A stretch of 37,553 bases of DNA from an uncultured Bacillota bacterium (GTDB lineage: Bacteria > Bacillota > Clostridia > Peptostreptococcales > Anaerovoracaceae). The position numbers and the translations under genes were made by a program. Where the stretch lies: NCBI GenBank assembly GCA_949292945.1, contig CASFAX010000003.1:1-37553 (forward strand), read 5' to 3'. Each line of letters opens with the position of its first letter. The stretch's first letter is position 1. Below the pieces are notes generated by a model. That model had not been told where the DNA came from. It was given only the letters and a program-made list of their open reading frames with translations, and ran no database searches. Below, in pieces: positions 17,763 through 27,023 of the stretch.

Positions 17763-18542
17763 ATGAAGATAAGCGAAGTAATAGAATTGACAGATGAAAT
17801 ATGTCCGCCTGAGCTGGCGGAGGAATGGGATAACTGCGGCTGGCAGGTGAACTGCGGCGACGGGGAAGTAAGTGAAGTAATGACGGCTCTTGAAATCACG
17901 TCCGCCGTTATAGAGGAAGCTGCCGCCAAAGGAGCAAACCTGATAATAACCCATCATCCCATGATATTTCAGGGAATTAAAGCGATTGACATAAATACCG
18001 TTACGGGAAAATATGTATTCAAACTGCTGGAGAAGGGAATTTCCGTCTACTCATGCCATACTGATTTTGATAAGACCCGGGGCGGAAACAACGACTACCT
18101 GGGGGAAGCCGTGGGACTTTCGGATATAAGGGTTCTCGAGGACGGATTTACCAGAACGGGAGAGCTGAGGGAAGAGATGAAAGCTTCAGAATTTGCCAGA
18201 ATGCTTTGCAAAAGGCTGAATATTTCACCCCGGGCCGTGAGAGTGTGCGGAGATTTGGATAAGCCAGTAAGGAAAGCTGGCTGGTGCACCGGAGCAGGCG
18301 CAGAGTTTGCGAAAGAGGCCGCAGCGTCAGGGTGCGATGCGTTTATCACAGGAGACGTAAAGTACCACGAAGCCAGGGACGCAGCAGAAGAAGGGAAAAT
18401 CGTCGTAATAGATGCGGGGCATTTCGGAACAGAGGTCAGCTTCGGAGAAAACATGGCGAAACTGCTCTCTGATAAAGCAGGCGGAAAGGTGAAAGTTACC
18501 GCCAATAAAGCGATAGCGGATCCTTACGGGCATTTACTGTAA
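17763..18542 (+). CDS. Nif3-like dinuclear metal-binding protein
   Basis: A 259-residue member of the NIF3/YqfO/YbgI family, hexameric proteins with a two-metal site. Metal ligands are visible in THHPMIFQ (H64, H65), SCHTDFD (near 98-103) and the C-terminal DAGHFGTE. It is the short form, without the inserted PII-like domain found in Bacillus YqfO. The function is poorly understood; a GTP cyclohydrolase type 1 label is often applied but is not supported here. It follows trmK with GAAGGAA as ribosome binding site and ends the long operon. Confidence 0.92.
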   Translation: MKISEVIELTDEICPPELAEEWDNCGWQVNCGDGEVSEVMTALEITSAVIEEAAAKGANLIITHHPMIFQGIKAIDINTVTGKYVFKLLEKGISVYSCHTDFDKTRGGNNDYLGEAVGLSDIRVLEDGFTRTGELREEMKASEFARMLCKRLNISPRAVRVCGDLDKPVRKAGWCTGAGAEFAKEAAASGCDAFITGDVKYHEARDAAEEGKIVVIDAGHFGTEVSFGENMAKLLSDKAGGKVKVTANKAIADPYGHLL

Positions 18543-18551
18543 TATTGTGTG

Positions 18552-18579
18552 TTGAAATAATTTTGTAAAATGGTAGAAT
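18552..18579 (+). promoter_or_regulatory. Promoter for ridA
   Basis: TTGAAA (18552-18557), 16 bases, then TAGAAT (18574-18579) preceded by TGG, an extended -10. A hairpin GCTCTT-AAAGC-AAGAGC at 18609-18625 follows in the 5' untranslated region, just before the AAGGAGGAG ribosome binding site; it may protect the mRNA end or modulate translation. Confidence 0.65.
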
Positions 18580-18643
18580 GTAGTTATGACGTTGAAGTAA
18601 AGCGACGTGCTCTTAAAGCAAGAGCTAAAAGGAGGAGATACCA

Positions 18644-19021
18644 ATGAAAAAGACAATAATGGCAAAAGACGCACCTGCAGCAGTAGGTCCTTACGTACAT
18701 GCAGTTCAGGCAGGAAATCTGCTTTACGCATCCGGACAGCTGGGTCTGGTTCCTGAAACCGGCGAGCTTCCTGAGGGAATAGTTGCTCAGACGAAGCAGA
18801 GCCTTGACAACGTAGGCGCAGTGCTGAAGGCAGCAGGTTACGACTATAAGGACGTAATAAAGACCACAGTTTTCATCGATAGCATGGATGATTTCGGAAC
18901 CGTAAACGAAATCTACGCTACGTATTTTACAGGAGAAACTCCGGCAAGATCCTGCGTGGAAGTTGCAAAACTGCCTAAGGGAGCTTTAGTAGAAGTGGAA
19001 GTAGTAGCTTATAAAGAATAG
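18644..19021 (+). CDS. ridA: RidA family reactive intermediate/imine deaminase
   Basis: A 125-residue trimeric RidA/YjgF protein that hydrolyses reactive enamine/imine intermediates made by PLP-dependent dehydratases, releasing ammonia and a keto acid. The key arginine is visible as R102 in PARSCVEVAKLPKGA, with E119 near the C-terminus, corresponding to the catalytic pair of active RidA. AAGGAGGAG provides a strong ribosome binding site. It has its own promoter and a terminator, so it is a one-gene unit. Confidence 0.95.
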   Translation: MKKTIMAKDAPAAVGPYVHAVQAGNLLYASGQLGLVPETGELPEGIVAQTKQSLDNVGAVLKAAGYDYKDVIKTTVFIDSMDDFGTVNEIYATYFTGETPARSCVEVAKLPKGALVEVEVVAYKE

Positions 19022-19032
19022 GCTGGCATCAC

Positions 19033-19071
19033 GAAGGCATGATTGTAATATACGGTCAGCCTTCTTTTTTT
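19033..19071 (+). terminator. Rho-independent terminator of ridA
   Basis: GAAGGC (19033-19038) pairs with GCCTTC (19059-19064), with TGA/TCA adding to the stem, followed by seven T residues. Confidence 0.75.
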
Positions 19072-19106
19072 CGAGCTCACATGATATTCCGGCAGTGGGA
19101 GGATTT

Positions 19107-19478
19107 ATGAAGCAACGTGAAGAATCAGAAGGTGGTACTATGTCAGGAAGTGTTTTAAAGGAAATTCTATCCGAAATTAACTCTGAAGTGAGACGAATCA
19201 TTGACGACGGCGTTTCAGATATAATTCTGTACGGTTCATATGCCAGGGGAGACTTTGATAACGAATCCGATATAGATATAGCTGTTATCGTCGATAGCGA
19301 CAGACCTGATTTGAAGAAGTACAGGAAGGATATCGTTTCCCTGATGAGTGATTTAAGCATGGAATATGAGGTGGTAATCAGCATTACGTGTATTCCTCTT
19401 TCCGACTTTGTGGAATACAGGGATGTATTGCCTTACTACAGAAATATAGACAGCGAAGGGGTGAGGATTGTTGCATAG
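19107..19478 (+). CDS. MNT-type nucleotidyltransferase (antitoxin-like)
   Basis: A 123-residue minimal nucleotidyltransferase. The signature GSYARGDFDNESDID has G43-S44 followed at the right distance by D55 and D57, which hold the metal and nucleotide. In MNT/HEPN systems this protein adds AMP to, or otherwise silences, the HEPN toxin encoded next to it. GGGAGG at 19097-19102 precedes the ATG at 19107; a second ATG at 19140 with AAGGTGG is an alternative start. It lies between the ridA terminator and the valS T-box with no clear promoter of its own, and its end overlaps the HEPN gene. Confidence 0.85.
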   Translation: MKQREESEGGTMSGSVLKEILSEINSEVRRIIDDGVSDIILYGSYARGDFDNESDIDIAVIVDSDRPDLKKYRKDIVSLMSDLSMEYEVVISITCIPLSDFVEYRDVLPYYRNIDSEGVRIVA

Positions 19479-19869
19479 TGAAAAAAGCCGCACCCTTGCG
19501 CTGTACAGACTGGAGAGGGCGAAGGAGCTGATTGACGATTCGAGGAGGCTGTTTGAATCAGGAAGTTACAAAAGCAGCAATAACAGGGCGTACTATGCCA
19601 TATTTTACTCTATGAGAGCGGTACTCGCTTTAGATGAAGTGGATTTTAAAAAGCATTCGGGAGTAATACAGTACTTTCAGAGAGAATATATAAAGACAGG
19701 AGTGTTCGATAAAAGCTATTCCGACATAATAATGGATGCCAGCGAAATAAGAAATGCCAGCGACTACGATGATTTTTATCTGGCCTCAAAAGATGAAGCA
19801 ATTGCGCAAATTGAGGGCGCAGAGAAGTTCTATCGTGCTGTTGAGGCGTTCTTAAAACGTATTGAGTAA
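19468..19869 (+). CDS. HEPN domain protein (UPF0332-like, toxin partner)
   Basis: A 133-residue all-helical HEPN protein. The core NNRAYYAIFYSMRAVLAL (38-55), KKHSG (61-65) and RNASDYDDF (95-103) are typical of the UPF0332 branch. The classic RNase motif of HEPN toxins (Arg, four to six residues, His) is not seen at the C-terminal site; Arg95 is followed by Asp-Tyr instead. The start is TTG at 19468 (or TTG 19471), within the end of the MNT gene, with GGGGTGAGG upstream, so the two are translationally coupled. Together they form an MNT/HEPN toxin-antitoxin-like pair; activity is inferred. Confidence 0.83.
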   Translation: MLHSEKSRTLALYRLERAKELIDDSRRLFESGSYKSSNNRAYYAIFYSMRAVLALDEVDFKKHSGVIQYFQREYIKTGVFDKSYSDIIMDASEIRNASDYDDFYLASKDEAIAQIEGAEKFYRAVEAFLKRIE

Positions 19870-19889
19870 CTTCAGCGGCAATTTCCCCC

Positions 19890-19918
19890 TTGCAACCACT
19901 GCAAAACATTGGTAGAAT
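19890..19918 (+). promoter_or_regulatory. Promoter for the T-box/valS transcript
   Basis: TTGCAA (19890-19895), 17 bases, then TAGAAT (19913-19918) preceded by TGG. Transcription should begin close to 19925, at the foot of the hairpin GGGTAGCC/GGCTGCCC (19923-19944). Confidence 0.65.
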
Positions 19919-19924
19919 ATACGG

Positions 19925-20175
19925 GTAGCCTGAAAGGGCTGCCCTTTAACATATTTTGAAAAGTTAATATGAAGCGTTTGAGAAAAGAGGAGTAGGCGGA
20001 AGAACACCTTACAGAGAATAAAGTCCGTGGGCTGAGAGACTTTAAGGGAAGTTGCCGGGCGAAGGTTGCTTTTCGAGCTTCGGTTTAGTAATGAGAGCTT
20101 CGGATTCTGTCCGGAGAACGAAGGTGGTACCGCGGAAATGTTTCGTCCTTTGATGTATGTCGAAGGGCTTTTTTA
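19925..20175 (+). ncRNA. T-box leader of valS
   Basis: The conserved T-box AAGGTGGTACCGCGG is at 20121-20135, and the stem I signatures GAGTA, AGAGA and GGGCTGAGAG lie between about 19989 and 20040. A terminator follows: GTCCTTTGA (20145-20153) pairs with TCGAAGGGC (20160-20168) ahead of six T. Uncharged tRNA bound to the leader would favour the antiterminator and let valS be transcribed. The likely specifier is GTT (Val) at 20051-20053 in GAAGTTGCC, which agrees with the downstream gene. Confidence 0.9.
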
Positions 20176-20254
20176 TTGACAAAATGTGAAGGCCGCCGGA
20201 AGTAAAAGACGGAAGCCGGCAGCCTGCGGACAGCGAAAAAAGAGAAAGGAAAGT

Positions 20255-23002
20255 ATGCACATGAAAAAGGATATGGCGAAAACATACGACCCGAAGGATT
20301 TCGAGGAACGCATCTATGAGATGTGGGAAAAGGGCGGTGCGTTCAGAGCCGATATCGACCCTGACAAGAAGCCGTTTACCATAGTTATGCCGCCTCCTAA
20401 CATTACGGGACAGCTCCATATGGGACACGCCCTTGACCATACTCTTCAGGACGTGCTCATCAGATGGAGAAGGATGGAGGGTTACAGCGCTCTCTGGCTT
20501 CCGGGATCCGACCATGCCAGCATCGCGACTGAAGTAAAGGTTGCCGACAGCATCAGAGAAAAAGAGGGTAAGACGAAGGAAGAGCTGGGAAGAGAGGAAT
20601 TCCTTAAGCGAGCATGGGCATGGAAGGAAGAATACGGCGGAAGAATAACCCGTCAGTGCAGAAAGCTGGGAGATTCCTGCGACTGGAGCAGGGAACGCTT
20701 CACCATGGACGAAGGCTGCAACAAGGCCGTAAGACATTTCTTTGTAAAGCTTTACGAGAAGGGACTCATCTACAGGGGAAACAGGCTCATAAACTGGTGC
20801 CCTCAGTGCGGAACTTCCCTTTCGGACGCTGAAGTTGAACACGAGGATAAGAACGGACTCTACTGGTACTTCAGATATCCTGCGGCAGAAGAAGGCGGCG
20901 AGGATATGATAGTGGCAACGTCCCGTCCTGAGACCATGTTCGGAGATGTTGCTATAGCCGTTCATCCTGACGATGAAAGATATAAGCATATGGTAGGAAA
21001 GAAGGTAATCCTTCCGCTGGTTGGAAGGGAGATTCCTGTCATAGCAGACCCTTATCCGGATCCGGAAAAAGGAACAGGTGCGGTAAAGATTACCCCGGCT
21101 CACGACCCTAACGACTTTGAGGTAGGACAGCGTGCAGGACTTGAAAACCTGTGCTGCATAAACGAGGATGCCACCATGAATTCCCTTGCCGGAAAGTACG
21201 AGGGCATGGACAGGTACGAATGCAGAAAGGCATGGGTAAAAGACCTAGACGAAGCAGGCTACCTGGTTAAGACCGAGGAGAAGGTAATTCCTGTAGGCGA
21301 GTGCTACAGATGCCATACGGTTATCGAGCCTATGCTTTCTGATCAGTGGTTCGTCGCTATGGAGGAGCTGGCAAAGCCTGCCATAGAGGCTGCAAAGAGC
21401 GGAAACCTCAAGCACGTGCCTGAAAGGTTCGAAAAGACGTATCTCCACTGGCTGGAGGAAATCAGAGACTGGTGTATTTCAAGGCAGCTCTGGTGGGGAC
21501 ACAGAATCCCTGCATATTACTGCGAGGACTGCGGCGAGCTTATCGTTTCAGAGGATGAGCCGAAGGCATGTCCTAAGTGCGGAAGCACGCACCTCAGACA
21601 GGATGAAGATGTTCTGGATACATGGTTCTCATCCGCTCTCTGGCCGTTTTCCACTCTCGGATGGCCTGAGGAGACGCCGGAGCTTAAGTACTTCTATCCG
21701 ACAGACGTTCTCGTAACGGGGTACGACATAATATTCTTCTGGGTAGTTAGAATGGTGTTCTCAGCCTGCGAGGCCATGGGAGAACCGCCTTTTGAATACG
21801 TGTACGTTCACGGCCTGGTAAGAGACGCGGAAGGCCGCAAAATGAGCAAATCTCTCGGAAACGGAATAGATCCGCTGGAGGTTATAGACAGTTACGGTGC
21901 AGACGCGCTTAGATTCATGCTCACCACCGGAATCACGCCGGGTAACGACATGAGGTTTAAGACCGACAGGCTGGAATCTGCCAGAAACTTTGCCAACAAG
22001 CTCTGGAACGCTTCAAGATTCGTAGTAATGAATCTTAAGGACGATGATGGAAACTTCCTTCCTATGGCAAAGTGCTGCGAGACTTGCTGCGGCATGGCCT
22101 GTGCGGACGTTGACGACTATTCAAGCATAGCGCTGAGACCTGAGGACAAGTGGATTCTTCACAAGGTAAACGAAGCGGTGGACTATTCCACAAAGGCCCT
22201 TGAACGCTTTGACCTTGCCCTTGCGGGACAGAGGGTTTACGAGCTCATATGGAACGAGTACTGCGACTGGTACATAGAGCTTGTAAAGAAAAGACTCTGG
22301 GGAGACGACGAAGAGGATAAGAAGGTCGTAAGATTCGTTTTGGTAACGGCTCTTAAGAACATGCTGGAACTTCTCCATCCGTTCATGCCGTTTATCACCG
22401 AGGAAATCTGGAGCTTCCTGCCTCACTCTTCATGCGAAACAGGGGTCGACGGCAACAGTTGGCTCATTAGAGCAAAGTGGCCTGTTTACGCAGAAGGAAG
22501 AAATTTTGCAGAGGATGCGGCGACAGTTGAAACCGCAATGGAGGCAATCCGAGCCATAAGAAACATAAGGGCGGAGGCCGAAGCTGCACCGTCAAAGAAG
22601 CTTACCGCCGTAATTATGGCTCAGGGAGATAAGCTCTCCGAGATAGAAAATGGCGAAAGATACATAAGAGATCTTGCAAACATAACCGAGATAAAATTCA
22701 CCGATTCAAAGGCTGACGTACCTGAAGAGGTAATGAGCGCTGTAATAGAGGGAATTGAGATATACATTCCTCTCGATGAGCTGGTGGACTTTGAAGCGGA
22801 GTACGAGAGACTTCAGAAGGAAAAGACCAGACTTGAAGGAGAGGTAAAGAGAGTTAAGGGAAAGCTTTCCAACGAAGGCTTCGTCTCAAAAGCTCCGGAA
22901 AAGGTGGTAAACGAGGAAAGAGAAAAGCAGGCTAAATACGAGGACATGCTCGAAAAGGTTAACGCAAGACTTGCCTCCGTGGCTGCAAAAATTGGAAAAT
23001 AG
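20255..23002 (+). CDS. valS: Valyl-tRNA synthetase
   Basis: A 915-residue class I aminoacyl-tRNA synthetase that charges tRNA-Val. The HIGH-type motif HMGH is at 55-58, KMSKS at 529-533, and a zinc finger (CEDC...CPKC) lies before the second half of the catalytic domain. An editing domain lies between, and the last 65 residues form the usual coiled-coil arm. The frame is open from 20186, but GAAAGGAAA before the ATG at 20255 and the family's N-terminus favour this start; ATG 20261 is possible. Expression is under the T-box directly upstream. Confidence 0.97.
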   Translation: MHMKKDMAKTYDPKDFEERIYEMWEKGGAFRADIDPDKKPFTIVMPPPNITGQLHMGHALDHTLQDVLIRWRRMEGYSALWLPGSDHASIATEVKVADSIREKEGKTKEELGREEFLKRAWAWKEEYGGRITRQCRKLGDSCDWSRERFTMDEGCNKAVRHFFVKLYEKGLIYRGNRLINWCPQCGTSLSDAEVEHEDKNGLYWYFRYPAAEEGGEDMIVATSRPETMFGDVAIAVHPDDERYKHMVGKKVILPLVGREIPVIADPYPDPEKGTGAVKITPAHDPNDFEVGQRAGLENLCCINEDATMNSLAGKYEGMDRYECRKAWVKDLDEAGYLVKTEEKVIPVGECYRCHTVIEPMLSDQWFVAMEELAKPAIEAAKSGNLKHVPERFEKTYLHWLEEIRDWCISRQLWWGHRIPAYYCEDCGELIVSEDEPKACPKCGSTHLRQDEDVLDTWFSSALWPFSTLGWPEETPELKYFYPTDVLVTGYDIIFFWVVRMVFSACEAMGEPPFEYVYVHGLVRDAEGRKMSKSLGNGIDPLEVIDSYGADALRFMLTTGITPGNDMRFKTDRLESARNFANKLWNASRFVVMNLKDDDGNFLPMAKCCETCCGMACADVDDYSSIALRPEDKWILHKVNEAVDYSTKALERFDLALAGQRVYELIWNEYCDWYIELVKKRLWGDDEEDKKVVRFVLVTALKNMLELLHPFMPFITEEIWSFLPHSSCETGVDGNSWLIRAKWPVYAEGRNFAEDAATVETAMEAIRAIRNIRAEAEAAPSKKLTAVIMAQGDKLSEIENGERYIRDLANITEIKFTDSKADVPEEVMSAVIEGIEIYIPLDELVDFEAEYERLQKEKTRLEGEVKRVKGKLSNEGFVSKAPEKVVNEEREKQAKYEDMLEKVNARLASVAAKIGK

Positions 23003-23009
23003 AAATATG

Positions 23010-23045
23010 AAACACTGCCCGCTTTAAAAGGCGGGCTTCGTGTTT
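23010..23045 (+). terminator. Hairpin after valS, probable weak terminator
   Basis: GCCCGC (23017-23022) pairs with GCGGGC (23031-23036); the outer AAACAC (23010-23015) pairs with GTGTTT (23040-23045). No long T-run follows, so readthrough into folC is likely. Confidence 0.55.
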
Positions 23046-23058
23046 AGACGGGTAAGAT

Positions 23059-24390
23059 ATGGAAAAATCAAAGGCAGAAAACATGGCGCGCTCCATGGAC
23101 AAATTCAGAGATCCGGAAAACCTTTCCAGAATGAGAAGGCTCATGGAAAAACTGGGAAATCCCCAGGACAGCCTCAGGTTCATTCACATAGCCGGAACCA
23201 ACGGGAAGGGATCCGTTTCCAGGTTCATATACGAGATTTTAGAGGCTTCAGGCTATAAAGCCGGTATATTCACGTCCCCTTACATAGAAAGATTCAACGA
23301 GAGAATTGAAGCTGATCATAACCTTATTTCAGACTTCGACCTGAACAGGCTGACGGACACGGTGATGAAGGCTTCTGAAGCTCTTGGAGCAGAGCTTGAG
23401 AAAGAGGGAAGCCTAAAGGCAGGGGAAACCCCGGTTACGGAGTTTGACGTCATTACAGCTGCTGCTTTTATGTACTTTAAAGAGGTGAAAGCAGACCCTG
23501 TGGTTCTGGAAGTGGGCCTAGGTGGAAGGGGAGATTCTACAAACATAATTAGAAATCCGCTTCTTTCAGTGATAACTACCATAGGCTTAGACCATTGCGA
23601 AAGGTTGGGAAACACTTTTGCTGAAATCGCCGGAGAAAAGGCGGGAATCATAAAAACGGGATGCCCAGTCGTATCCGCGGTCACCGGCGAAGAGGCAAGA
23701 ACCGTAATAAGGGATAGGGCTATAGAGTTGGGCGCTGAGTTCATAGACGTATCTGAAGTAAAGGCAGAGATTACAGAAAGGTCTCTAGCCGGAACCGTAT
23801 TTACCGTTTCCGGCGGGAAAAGCTACAGAATCAGAATGGCAGGAGATCATCAGGTGAGAAACGCTGTAACTGCAATTTCCGCCGTGGAAGTGATGAACTG
23901 GAAAGGAACCGTTGATGTAGAGGAATCCGCCGTAAGAGAGAGTCTTGCCACGGCTGTTCAGCCGGGAAGGATGGAGGTAATAAGAAGGGAAAGGCCGGTA
24001 ATAGTTCTCGACGGGGCTCATAACCCGGAAGGGGCAAAGGCTCTTTCAAAAACCTGCGCTGCACTCTTTGGCGGAAAGCGAGTACTTATGGTTACGGCCA
24101 TGATGAAGGATAAGGACGTAGACGGAATACTTTCAGCTTTTGCAGAAGCGGCGGACAGCTTCATATTCACCAGGACGGAAGACCTGCGGTCGGCAGAGCC
24201 TGAGATGCTTGCACAAAGGGCGGCAGACTTTGGCGCGAAGGGAGAGACGGCCGGCAGCGCAGTTAAGGCGGTAAATAAAGCGTTGGAAGCCGCAGACTTT
24301 GATGTTATAATATTCGCAGGCTCGCTTTATCTCATAGGAGAGGTGAGACACATTTTGCGAGAAAAGGGATTTTTGGAGGAAGAACGATGA
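23059..24390 (+). CDS. folC: Folylpolyglutamate synthase/dihydrofolate synthase
   Basis: A 443-residue Mur-ligase-type enzyme that adds glutamate to dihydropteroate or to folates in an ATP-dependent reaction. The P-loop GTNGKGS is at 46-52, TSPYIERFNERI follows, and LDGAHNPEG (about 317-325) marks the C-terminal domain. The length is normal. It follows valS across a 56-base gap holding the hairpin at 23010-23045; valS-folC is a very common pair in Firmicutes. Its stop overlaps the next start by 4 bases. Confidence 0.95.
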   Translation: MEKSKAENMARSMDKFRDPENLSRMRRLMEKLGNPQDSLRFIHIAGTNGKGSVSRFIYEILEASGYKAGIFTSPYIERFNERIEADHNLISDFDLNRLTDTVMKASEALGAELEKEGSLKAGETPVTEFDVITAAAFMYFKEVKADPVVLEVGLGGRGDSTNIIRNPLLSVITTIGLDHCERLGNTFAEIAGEKAGIIKTGCPVVSAVTGEEARTVIRDRAIELGAEFIDVSEVKAEITERSLAGTVFTVSGGKSYRIRMAGDHQVRNAVTAISAVEVMNWKGTVDVEESAVRESLATAVQPGRMEVIRRERPVIVLDGAHNPEGAKALSKTCAALFGGKRVLMVTAMMKDKDVDGILSAFAEAADSFIFTRTEDLRSAEPEMLAQRAADFGAKGETAGSAVKAVNKALEAADFDVIIFAGSLYLIGEVRHILREKGFLEEER

Positions 24391-25301
24391 AGAAAGTTAT
24401 ACTTTTCTATAACCCGAATTCGGGAAGCGGAGTATTTAAGACAAACCTGGATACCATCATAGAAAGATACCAGAAGGCAGGATACGTGGTCGTTCCCATA
24501 AGGGCGGCTCACGGAACCATGATAAGCGAATATCTTGCCGGTCTTGATAAATCCACGTATAAGGACGAGTACAGGCAGATTATGGCCGCAGGGGGCGATG
24601 GAACCATAAACATATGCGTCAACGCAATGATAAAGAACAATATCGACCTTCCACTGGCAATTTTCCCTGCGGGAACGGCTAACGACTTTGCGTACTACTT
24701 CGGCATACCCGACGATATAAACAGCATGATAGACGTGGCATTAGGTGAAAATCTGATGTATGCGGACGTGGGCAAGGTAAACAACCGCCACTTCATAAAC
24801 GTTGCGGCCATGGGCCAGGTGGTGGGAGTGAGTCAGAAGACAGACCCTACTCTAAAGAACACCATAGGCGTGCTGGCGTACTACCTTAAGGGTATGTCGG
24901 AAATTCCAAACCTTAAGCCGAGAAAGGTAATACTTACAACGCCTGATGACGTATACCGGGAAAAGATGTATTTCATGGTCGTTATGAACGGAAAGTCTGC
25001 GGGAGGATTTAAGAAGATTTCACCTGAATCGGAGATAAACGACGGACTTCTGGATGTGATGCTCTTTCGCAGCATGTCGGTGTTCGAGATGCCTAAGGTG
25101 TTCATGAAGCTGCTTAAGGGCAAGCACTACTCCAGCAACAAGGTTCTTCACTTTCAGACCAGCAGGCTGAGGGTTGAATCTCTGGACGGTCAGCTTCCTA
25201 CCGATATAGACGGAGAGCACGGCGAGAAATTCCCTCTGGAGTTTTCGGTTCTTCACAACAGGCTGAAAATCTACGTTCCCGGGGAGGATATGGAGGAATA
25301 A
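24387..25301 (+). CDS. Diacylglycerol kinase-family lipid kinase (YegS/DgkB-like)
   Basis: A 304-residue lipid kinase with the diacylglycerol kinase catalytic domain. NPNSGSG (9-15), AGGDGT (68-73) and PAGTANDFA (94-102) are the nucleotide-binding motifs. The family phosphorylates diacylglycerol or related lipids at the inner face of the membrane, returning them to phospholipid synthesis. In bacteria producing lipoteichoic acid, DgkB recycles the diacylglycerol released, but that role is inference here. ATGA overlaps the folC end. Confidence 0.9.
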   Translation: MKKVILFYNPNSGSGVFKTNLDTIIERYQKAGYVVVPIRAAHGTMISEYLAGLDKSTYKDEYRQIMAAGGDGTINICVNAMIKNNIDLPLAIFPAGTANDFAYYFGIPDDINSMIDVALGENLMYADVGKVNNRHFINVAAMGQVVGVSQKTDPTLKNTIGVLAYYLKGMSEIPNLKPRKVILTTPDDVYREKMYFMVVMNGKSAGGFKKISPESEINDGLLDVMLFRSMSVFEMPKVFMKLLKGKHYSSNKVLHFQTSRLRVESLDGQLPTDIDGEHGEKFPLEFSVLHNRLKIYVPGEDMEE

Positions 25302-25304
25302 AAT

Positions 25305-25784
25305 ATGAGTGCATCAGATGTAAAAGTAAAAGATATAGGCGGCGGCCTCACACTCTACGTGACTGACGAATACGACAGGCTGGTGGAGTTTTTCGTGGAA
25401 AACCAGCTGGAGTTTGACGGCGATGAAGAGGTAGATACGGATATAGTAAAGTGCTATAAGGTGACGGATGCCGGAGACAGACTGATAGGTGGGGCTGTGC
25501 TGGCTTTGAGAGAAGGGAAATTCATCATCGACGGCATTGCTGTCGATTCCGCATACAGAAAGGAAAAGATAGGGGAGAAGATGCTAGGCCAGGTGCTTTC
25601 GGAGGTTCGCTCCCGCGGCGGACAAAGCCTTTATCTGGTGGCAAGGGCTCCCGGATTTTTCCGCAAAAACGGATTTAAGGCGATAGACCCTGAAAGCGCG
25701 CCGAACTTTTTTGAGTGCAAATACTGCCCTCAGTACATGGTAAGCTGCCATCCAGAGGTCATGAAGTACGAGTTTTCAAGTTAG
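25305..25784 (+). CDS. GNAT family N-acetyltransferase
   Basis: A 159-residue acetyltransferase. The acetyl-CoA site is seen in IAVDSAYRKEKIGEKML (78-94). The C-terminus carries a CKYCPQYMVSCHPEVMKYEF segment with cysteines at 138, 141 and 148, which could bind a metal; this tail is typical of one clostridial GNAT subgroup. The substrate is unknown. It follows the lipid kinase by 3 bases and precedes the exporter genes, probably all in one transcript from valS or folC. Confidence 0.85.
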   Translation: MSASDVKVKDIGGGLTLYVTDEYDRLVEFFVENQLEFDGDEEVDTDIVKCYKVTDAGDRLIGGAVLALREGKFIIDGIAVDSAYRKEKIGEKMLGQVLSEVRSRGGQSLYLVARAPGFFRKNGFKAIDPESAPNFFECKYCPQYMVSCHPEVMKYEFSS

Positions 25785-25804
25785 TTTTTCGAACAGGTGC
25801 AGGT

Positions 25805-26569
25805 ATGGACTACGAAAAAATACTTCAGGGTATTTTGGACATCGGTGAAGAGATGATAGTCTGCGGAGCCGAGGTAAGCAGAGTGGAAGACAGCATAAAG
25901 AGGATGTGCCGGGCTTACGGGGCCAACAAGGACAGGATAAATGTCTTCATAATAACATCCAATATACAGGTCACCATTGCGGCGCCTGACGGCCACATAA
26001 TAACCCAGATACGCCAGATAATAAGAAACGACGTAAACTTCGATAGGCTGGATTACCTTAACGACCTTTCCAGGTACGTATGTGAGCACACTCCGGATCA
26101 CATTAAGATCCAGGGGCTGCTGAAGAAGGTCATGGAGCGGCCTACTCCGGGAAAAGCTATGAAGCTTCTGGGATCTGTGGTGGTCGCGGCCGCCTTTGCC
26201 GTTTTTTTCGGAGGCAGCATCAGAGACGGAATCTCGGCCGGGATAATGGGCGTGGTGATAGTTTTCATGGAAGACATAATGCAGAAACGGGAGACGAACC
26301 AGATAGTGTATAACTTCATCGTCTCCGTCGTGGCAGGAATTGCTGCGATCCTAACCGTGACTGCGGGACTTGGCGAAAACGAGAACCTGATAATGATGGG
26401 AGGAATAATGCTACTCATTCCGGGAATAGCCATGACCAACGCCGTTCGCGACATGCTCACGGGAGATGTGGCGGCAGGACTCCTTCGGCTGACAAACGCT
26501 GTGCTTACGGCGGCTGCCATAGCCTGCGGCTTCGCTCTTTCCATTATACTTCTGGGAGGTGTTCTGTAG
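25805..26569 (+). CDS. ThrE-type threonine/serine exporter, large subunit (YjjP-like)
   Basis: A 254-residue protein with a soluble N-terminal domain of about 120 residues followed by five hydrophobic helices, the layout of the DUF1212/YjjP half of the ThrE exporter. The N-terminus MDYEKILQGILDIGEEMIVCGAEVSRVEDSI and GIAMTNAVRDMLTGD are characteristic. YjjP works with YjjB to export small acids or amino acids; the substrate is not visible here. The frame is open further upstream, but the ATG at 25805 fits the family N-terminus. Stop and next start share one base. Confidence 0.9.
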   Translation: MDYEKILQGILDIGEEMIVCGAEVSRVEDSIKRMCRAYGANKDRINVFIITSNIQVTIAAPDGHIITQIRQIIRNDVNFDRLDYLNDLSRYVCEHTPDHIKIQGLLKKVMERPTPGKAMKLLGSVVVAAAFAVFFGGSIRDGISAGIMGVVIVFMEDIMQKRETNQIVYNFIVSVVAGIAAILTVTAGLGENENLIMMGGIMLLIPGIAMTNAVRDMLTGDVAAGLLRLTNAVLTAAAIACGFALSIILLGGVL

Positions 26570-27015
26570 TGGAGTACATAATAATACAGCTCACCACCGC
26601 CTTTGCGGGATCCTTAGGTTTTGCGGTAATACTTAAGATAAGGGGACGGCAGATTTTATATGCCGGAATAGGTGGGCTAATGTCCTGGGGAGTATATCTC
26701 TGGGCTTATGCTCAGCTGGAAGGATACTTTGCGGCAAATTTCCTGGCTGCACTGTTTGTCGCCGTATACGCGGAGATAATGGCCAGGGTGAACAAAGCGC
26801 CTGCGACGATATTTCTCACGGCAGCGGCGATTCCGCTCATTCCGGGAAGGAACCTCTACAACACCATGTACGGAATAGTGTCGGAGGACAGCGCTTTTGC
26901 CTGGGAAAATGCGACGACAGCCATAGTCATTTCCCTTGCCATATCCTTTGGCTTCGTGTTCGTCGCAGTAGTAAATAAATACCTGAACAGGCTCAAGGCT
27001 TTCAGAAAGGGATAA
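26569..27015 (+). CDS. ThrE-type exporter, small subunit (YjjB-like)
   Basis: A 148-residue membrane protein with four to five helices and the PLIPGRNLYNTMYGIV motif of the DUF3815/YjjB family. It is the second half of the split ThrE-type exporter encoded just upstream. The start is GTG at 26569, overlapping the upstream stop by one base, so both subunits are translated together. Confidence 0.9.
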   Translation: MEYIIIQLTTAFAGSLGFAVILKIRGRQILYAGIGGLMSWGVYLWAYAQLEGYFAANFLAALFVAVYAEIMARVNKAPATIFLTAAAIPLIPGRNLYNTMYGIVSEDSAFAWENATTAIVISLAISFGFVFVAVVNKYLNRLKAFRKG

Positions 27016-27023
27016 TAGGGATT

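Noticed and set aside
19923..19944. Terminator of the HEPN gene
   Set aside because: The hairpin is followed by only TTT and begins at the predicted start of the valS leader, so it more likely belongs to the T-box transcript's 5' end.
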